From Bacillota bacterium (GTDB lineage: Bacteria; Bacillota; UBA994): 8,221 nucleotides of DNA. Positions 5,986-8,221 of this stretch are shown in pieces. Where the stretch lies: assembly GCA_018725275.1 (NCBI GenBank), contig QLUC01000072.1, positions 1 to 8,221 of the forward strand, given 5' to 3'. Positions within the stretch are counted from its first letter, which is position 1; each line of letters begins with the position of its first letter. A model generated the notes under the pieces. It worked only from the letters and a program-made list of their open reading frames with translations, was not told the DNA's origin and did no database searches. The translations under genes were made by a program, and so were the position numbers.

Positions 5986-6249
5986 GCACGGGCGGCTACT
6001 TCCACCCATCGCTTGCCCATAGTATTCGCAGTTAAGCGCTAAATTCCTTCTAATGGCGAAGCTTTGCAGATTACATTAGCACCGCACCTGCCGAGTGCAT
6101 CCTCCATTTGATAATTATGCACAATGACAATGCGAGGATAACATCGGCAAAATTTTGCATTAAGCGGTTTTCATGCTCTTGACAGTGGTAATTAGAGGCT
6201 CTAGGCGTTAAAATATAGTAAGAAGCGATTACTAAGAGGGGGTTTTGCC
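5986..6249. promoter_or_regulatory. Divergent regulatory spacer between pepF and tdh
   Basis: This spacer must hold promoters for both genes. Towards tdh there is a perfect TTGACA at 6179-6184, but hexamers at the usual distance are poor; TAAAAT (6209-6214) and TATAGT (6214-6219) lie further on. Towards pepF, CATAAT at 6119-6114 is the best -10-like hexamer, with no good -35. A perfect 12-bp palindrome GCAAAATTTTGC sits at 6147-6158 between the two and is a candidate operator. GAGGGGG (6236-6242) is the tdh ribosome site. I see no small gene or RNA here. Confidence 0.45.
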
Positions 6250-7203
6250 GTGAAAAAACTATTGCTCACCGGCGCTCTAGGGCAAATTGGCACTGAACTG
6301 ACCACCGCCCTGCGTAAAGCCTATGGCGAGAACAATGTGGTAGCTAGTGACATACATCCAGAAATTCCAGATGGCCCTTTGCGGGGCGGACTCTATGAAG
6401 TTGTGGACGTAGTCAAGCCCAAGCAGATTGCCGACGTGGTGAAGAAATACCAGGTCACAGACATCATTCATCTCGCTGCCCTGTTATCTGCTGTCGGCGA
6501 GGCCAAGCCGCACCTGGCCTGGGAGGTCAACATGGGCGGCCTCTTCAATGTTCTCGAGGTAGCGCGGGAATGTGGCGCTGCTCTCTTTACGCCAAGCTCC
6601 ATCGCCGCCTTTGGCCCGTCCACTCCGGCGGACCAAACGCCCCAAGATACCATTCAACGGCCCACTACCATGTACGGCGTGACCAAGGTCGCGGGGGAAT
6701 TGCTCTGTGACTATTACTATCTCAAGTACGGGGTGGACACGCGCGGGGTGCGTTTCCCGGGGCTTATCTCTTATGAGGCGCTACCCGGCGGCGGCACTAC
6801 TGATTACGCAGTCCATATCTTTTACGAAGCCCTGAAGCACCAGAGTTACACCTCCTATATCGACCGGGGCACCTACATGGACATGATGTACATGCCGGAT
6901 GCCATAAAAGCCACCATGCAGCTTCTTGAGGCCGACCCACAGAAGCTGATTCATCGCAATGCCTTTAACGTCACCGCCATGAGTTTCGACCCCGAAGCAC
7001 TGGCGGCCGAAATTCGCCAACACATACCAACATTTAGCCTGAGCTACAAGGTAGACCCGGTGCGCCAAAACATCGCCAATTCCTGGCCCAACTCACTTGA
7101 TGACAGTGTCGCTCGTGCTGAGTGGGGTTTTAAGCCGGAGTATGATCTCGCTGCCATGACTAAGGATATGCTCACCCAGCTGAAAATTAAACTTAAGGTT
7201 TGA
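6250..7203 (+). CDS. tdh: L-threonine 3-dehydrogenase, extended-SDR (epimerase-like) type
   Basis: A 317-residue NAD-dependent enzyme starting at GTG 6250 with GAGGGGG 7 nt upstream. The Rossmann motif GALGQIG (8-14) and Asp34 at the end of the second strand point to NAD. The SDR catalytic residues are Tyr142 and Lys146 in YGVTK, with Ser116/Ser117 in TPSSIAAFGP. Stretches such as HLAALLSAVGE, RPTTMYGVTKVAGELL, PGLISYEALPGGGTTDYAV and MYMPDAIKAT are hallmarks of epimerase-type threonine dehydrogenases rather than sugar epimerases. The family oxidises threonine to 2-amino-3-oxobutyrate, which Kbl usually converts to glycine and acetyl-CoA. No kbl gene is adjacent, so the partner must be elsewhere or the product may be used otherwise. 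The unit appears monocistronic and ends at a strong terminator. Confidence 0.92.
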   Translation: MKKLLLTGALGQIGTELTTALRKAYGENNVVASDIHPEIPDGPLRGGLYEVVDVVKPKQIADVVKKYQVTDIIHLAALLSAVGEAKPHLAWEVNMGGLFNVLEVARECGAALFTPSSIAAFGPSTPADQTPQDTIQRPTTMYGVTKVAGELLCDYYYLKYGVDTRGVRFPGLISYEALPGGGTTDYAVHIFYEALKHQSYTSYIDRGTYMDMMYMPDAIKATMQLLEADPQKLIHRNAFNVTAMSFDPEALAAEIRQHIPTFSLSYKVDPVRQNIANSWPNSLDDSVARAEWGFKPEYDLAAMTKDMLTQLKIKLKV

Positions 7204-7232
7204 TTGCGCTTCGTGCGAAGAGCACGGATAAG

Positions 7233-7262
7233 AAAAGCTGCCCAGCGCTGGGCAGCTTTTTT
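7233..7262. terminator. Bidirectional intrinsic terminator between tdh and the coiled-coil gene
   Basis: A perfect 28-bp palindrome (7233-7260) with arms AAAAGCTGCCCAGC and its complement, followed by a run of six T on the plus strand (7257-7262) and TTTTCTT on the minus strand. It lies 29 nt after the tdh stop and 28 nt after the stop of the facing gene, so it probably ends both transcripts. A smaller hairpin CTTCG-TG-CGAAG (7209-7220) precedes it. Confidence 0.92.
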
Positions 7263-7288
7263 GGCACTCGTTCACTCGACTACTCGTT

Positions 7289-7867
7289 CTACTTGCCGTT
7301 TTGTTTCTTCTCGCGCATTTTTTCTATTCTCTCGGTGAGGCGTTCGATTCTTTGCTCTAAGTTTTCCCGAGTGTTTTCCAGACCTTCGCCGCTAATTATG
7401 CGCTCACGCATGGCTGCGGCATTAGCGATTACCTTCTCGGCGCGGGCTATCTTCTCGTTCGCCAAGCGCGGGGCATTTTCGGTGACGCGCGCGAGTGTTC
7501 TGGCCTGTTGTTCCCTGAAATTAGCCAGACGGCGTGTTGCAGCTTCTTGGTTCTTGGCCGCTTCGGCCTGTCTCGTGGCGAATTGCAGGGCGCGCGCTTG
7601 CGCCGCTACGAGGTCGCTTACGATCTTAGCCGGCAAGGCAGCCTTGTTCGCCAGAAGCTCTTCGGCGCGTTTGACCATCTGGTCATAACGGGCCAGCATT
7701 TTTTCTTTTCGAGCGGCAGGGTCGGCCTGTAGTTGTTCTTCAAGCCTAGCCAATTTGGTTTCGGCCTGCCTTAAGGCCGCCTTGGTTCGCACTTGGGGGC
7801 CCATCGCCATGGCTACCGGGGCCAAGAGACACAGAACAGCAGTAAGCGCCACTATTTTTTTAAGCAT
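7289..7867 (-). CDS. Small secreted, helix-rich coiled-coil protein of unknown function
   Basis: The chosen start is ATG 7867-7865, with AAAGGAG (7881-7875) 7 nt upstream; the frame stays open for a further 107 codons but that part lies in structured non-coding DNA and has no ribosome site. The product has 192 residues. Residues 1-21 form a clear signal peptide (MLKK, then a hydrophobic core ending PVAMA with an A-x-A cleavage site). The mature part is almost only Ala, Arg, Glu, Lys, Gln and Leu with heptad-like spacing, predicted as long amphipathic helices at about 25-75 and 78-187, the last segment (LEQRIERLTERIEKMREKK) being a strong coiled coil. There is no Cys after the signal, hence no lipoprotein anchor, and no enzyme motif. 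I do not recognise a family. It likely works outside the membrane as a structural or binding protein; that is inference. Confidence 0.8.
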   Translation of the reverse strand: MLKKIVALTAVLCLLAPVAMAMGPQVRTKAALRQAETKLARLEEQLQADPAARKEKMLARYDQMVKRAEELLANKAALPAKIVSDLVAAQARALQFATRQAEAAKNQEAATRRLANFREQQARTLARVTENAPRLANEKIARAEKVIANAAAMRERIISGEGLENTRENLEQRIERLTERIEKMREKKQNGK

Positions 7868-7915
7868 TTGACCACTCCTTTCGGCTATTTCGTTCTTTTC
7901 ATGGATTCTAAACCT

Positions 7916-7921
7916 AGTATA
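7916..7921 (-). promoter_or_regulatory. Possible -10 box of the coiled-coil gene
   Basis: TATACT on the minus strand, which would start a leader of about 40 nt before ATG 7867. The hexamer at the proper -35 distance is poor, and the nearest good one, CTGACA at 7936-7931, is only 9 nt away. Weak call. Confidence 0.3.
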
Positions 7922-7968
7922 GCCCCTCTTTGTCAGAAAAGCATGTGCTAATTGTGAACTATTTGTGT

Positions 7969-7984
7969 TCGCTATCCTTTGTAG
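7969..7984 (+). repeat. Imperfect direct repeat A, copy 1
   Basis: TCGCTATCMTTTGYAG, here with C and T at the variable sites. The second copy at 8179-8194 matches at 14 of 16 positions, 210 nt downstream in the same orientation. Confidence 0.55.
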
Positions 7985-7990
7985 CGTTAG

Positions 7991-8008
7991 TTGTGTCGAC
8001 GCACCAAG
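7991..8008 (+). repeat. Imperfect direct repeat B, copy 1
   Basis: TTGTGYCGRCGCACCAAG, here with T and A. The copy at 8102-8119 matches at 16 of 18 positions. The inner GTGY...GCAC can pair as a small hairpin in both copies; the Y change turns C-G into U-G, which keeps the pair. Confidence 0.6.
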
Positions 8009-8101
8009 TTCCATAGGTAGCGGCGTGACATGGCACGCCGACCCTCCCCGGTCGTAACCATGAGGTCCGTAACCCAAGGACCCCGCCGAGGTCGCCGGTT
8101 T

Positions 8102-8119
8102 TTGTGCCGGCGCACCAAG
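8102..8119 (+). repeat. Imperfect direct repeat B, copy 2
   Basis: Second copy of TTGTGYCGRCGCACCAAG, with C and G at the variable sites. It overlaps the right arm of the CGCCGG/CCGGCG hairpin, so two alternative folds compete here. Confidence 0.6.
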
Positions 8120-8160
8120 GCCGTAGACTCCGTATTGACAAGGACACGGCCGTATTTTTT
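8119..8160 (+). terminator. Terminator-like hairpin at the end of the structured region
   Basis: GGCCGT (8119-8124) pairs with ACGGCC (8146-8151), extended inside by TCC/GGA, and is followed after GTA by six T (8155-8160). The T-run starts 3 nt beyond the stem, so efficiency is uncertain. On the opposite strand no T-run follows. Confidence 0.4.
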
Positions 8161-8178
8161 CGCAATGGGCTGTCAAAA

Positions 8179-8194
8179 TCGCTATCATTTGCAG
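8179..8194 (+). repeat. Imperfect direct repeat A, copy 2
   Basis: Second copy of TCGCTATCMTTTGYAG, with A and C at the variable sites, located in the loop of the GGCTGTC/GACAGCC hairpin (8168-8201). Confidence 0.55.
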
Positions 8195-8221
8195 GACAGC
8201 CGGTCCCTGGGGCGAAATATA

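Larger units (their letters stand above)
7969..8201. other. Hairpin-rich repeat region, possible structured RNA; no convincing gene
   Basis: This stretch contains several exact inverted repeats: CGGCGTG/CACGCCG (8021-8027 with 8034-8040), CGACC/GGTCG (8039-8043 with 8050-8054), GGTCC/GGACC (8064-8068 with 8078-8082), CGCCGG/CCGGCG (8093-8098 with 8107-8112), GGCCGT/ACGGCC (8119-8124 with 8146-8151) and GGCTGTC/GACAGCC (8168-8174 with 8195-8201). It also has three pairs of imperfect direct repeats, listed separately. It does not match any riboswitch, RNase P, SRP, 6S or tmRNA core that I know. It lies upstream of the coiled-coil gene on the minus strand, but the only terminator-like end is on the plus strand. 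Strand and function are undecided. Confidence 0.45.

Noticed and set aside
5971..6009. ATG start of pepF giving 13 more residues
   Set aside because: AAAGGAGGT lies inside that extension, correctly spaced for GTG 5970, and the extra residues do not fit the family start.
7868..8188. N-terminal extension of the coiled-coil gene by 107 codons
   Set aside because: Would bury an obvious signal peptide in mid-protein; the good ribosome site lies before ATG 7867 and the extension covers the structured repeats.
7969..8194. CRISPR array or insertion sequence
   Set aside because: Repeats are only two copies each, imperfect and unevenly spaced, in direct orientation, with no transposase, cas gene or terminal inverted repeats.
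7960..8201. Riboswitch or known housekeeping RNA (c-di-GMP, c-di-AMP, cobalamin, T-box, 6S, SRP)
   Set aside because: I looked for the conserved cores of these classes on both strands and found none; only generic hairpins and repeats remain.
8030..8221. Plus-strand frame starting MARRPSPVV and open to the right edge
   Set aside because: Starts inside a hairpin loop, has no ribosome site, is extremely Arg-rich as expected for translated structured GC-rich DNA, and runs through repeats and the terminator-like hairpin.

Overview
The window looks like a piece of a Bacillota (Clostridia-type) chromosome of moderate GC. The basis is strong Shine-Dalgarno sites (AAAGGAGGT, GAGGAGGT, GGGAGGGGGG) paired often with GTG or TTG starts, two tRNAs with encoded CCA, and the neighbour pair HtrA-like protease then RlmH, which is a common arrangement in Bacillota downstream of the WalRK cell-wall regulatory genes. 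No species can be named from the sequence alone.

Left part (1-2150): the 3' end of a plus-strand gene (2-70) with a YycI/PepSY-like tail is met tail to tail, with no spacer, by a minus-strand cassette that looks acquired and is visibly less GC-rich than the genes to its right. Read 5' to 3' on the minus strand the cassette holds a very short YefM/Phd-type antitoxin (2070-1912, probably truncated by a frameshift), an AAA/ABC-type ATPase (1803-622) and a DUF4276 protein with TOPRIM-like acidic motifs (625-71). The last two are joined by a 4-nt GTGA overlap. An ATPase coupled to a TOPRIM-like protein resembles known anti-phage designs (OLD, Gabija, PARIS); a defence role here is inference.

Middle part (2150-4169): a strong promoter (TTGACG, 17 nt, TATAAT) drives tRNA-Gln(CTG) and tRNA-Glu(CTC), followed by an intrinsic terminator. 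Right after it lies a membrane-anchored S1C/HtrA serine protease with a TTG start, overlapping by one base with rlmH (23S rRNA methyltransferase). The protease shows no clear promoter of its own and may rely on read-through from the tRNA unit.

Right part (4141-8221): pepF (oligoendopeptidase F) converges on rlmH with a 29-nt overlap. A 279-nt divergent spacer with a perfect 12-bp palindrome separates pepF from a short-chain-dehydrogenase-type L-threonine dehydrogenase. A 28-bp perfect palindrome with T-runs on both sides probably terminates both this gene and a facing gene for a small secreted coiled-coil protein of unknown function. The last 350 bases hold no convincing gene but a dense set of GC-rich hairpins and imperfect direct repeats, possibly an unrecognised structured RNA that ends in a terminator-like hairpin on the plus strand.
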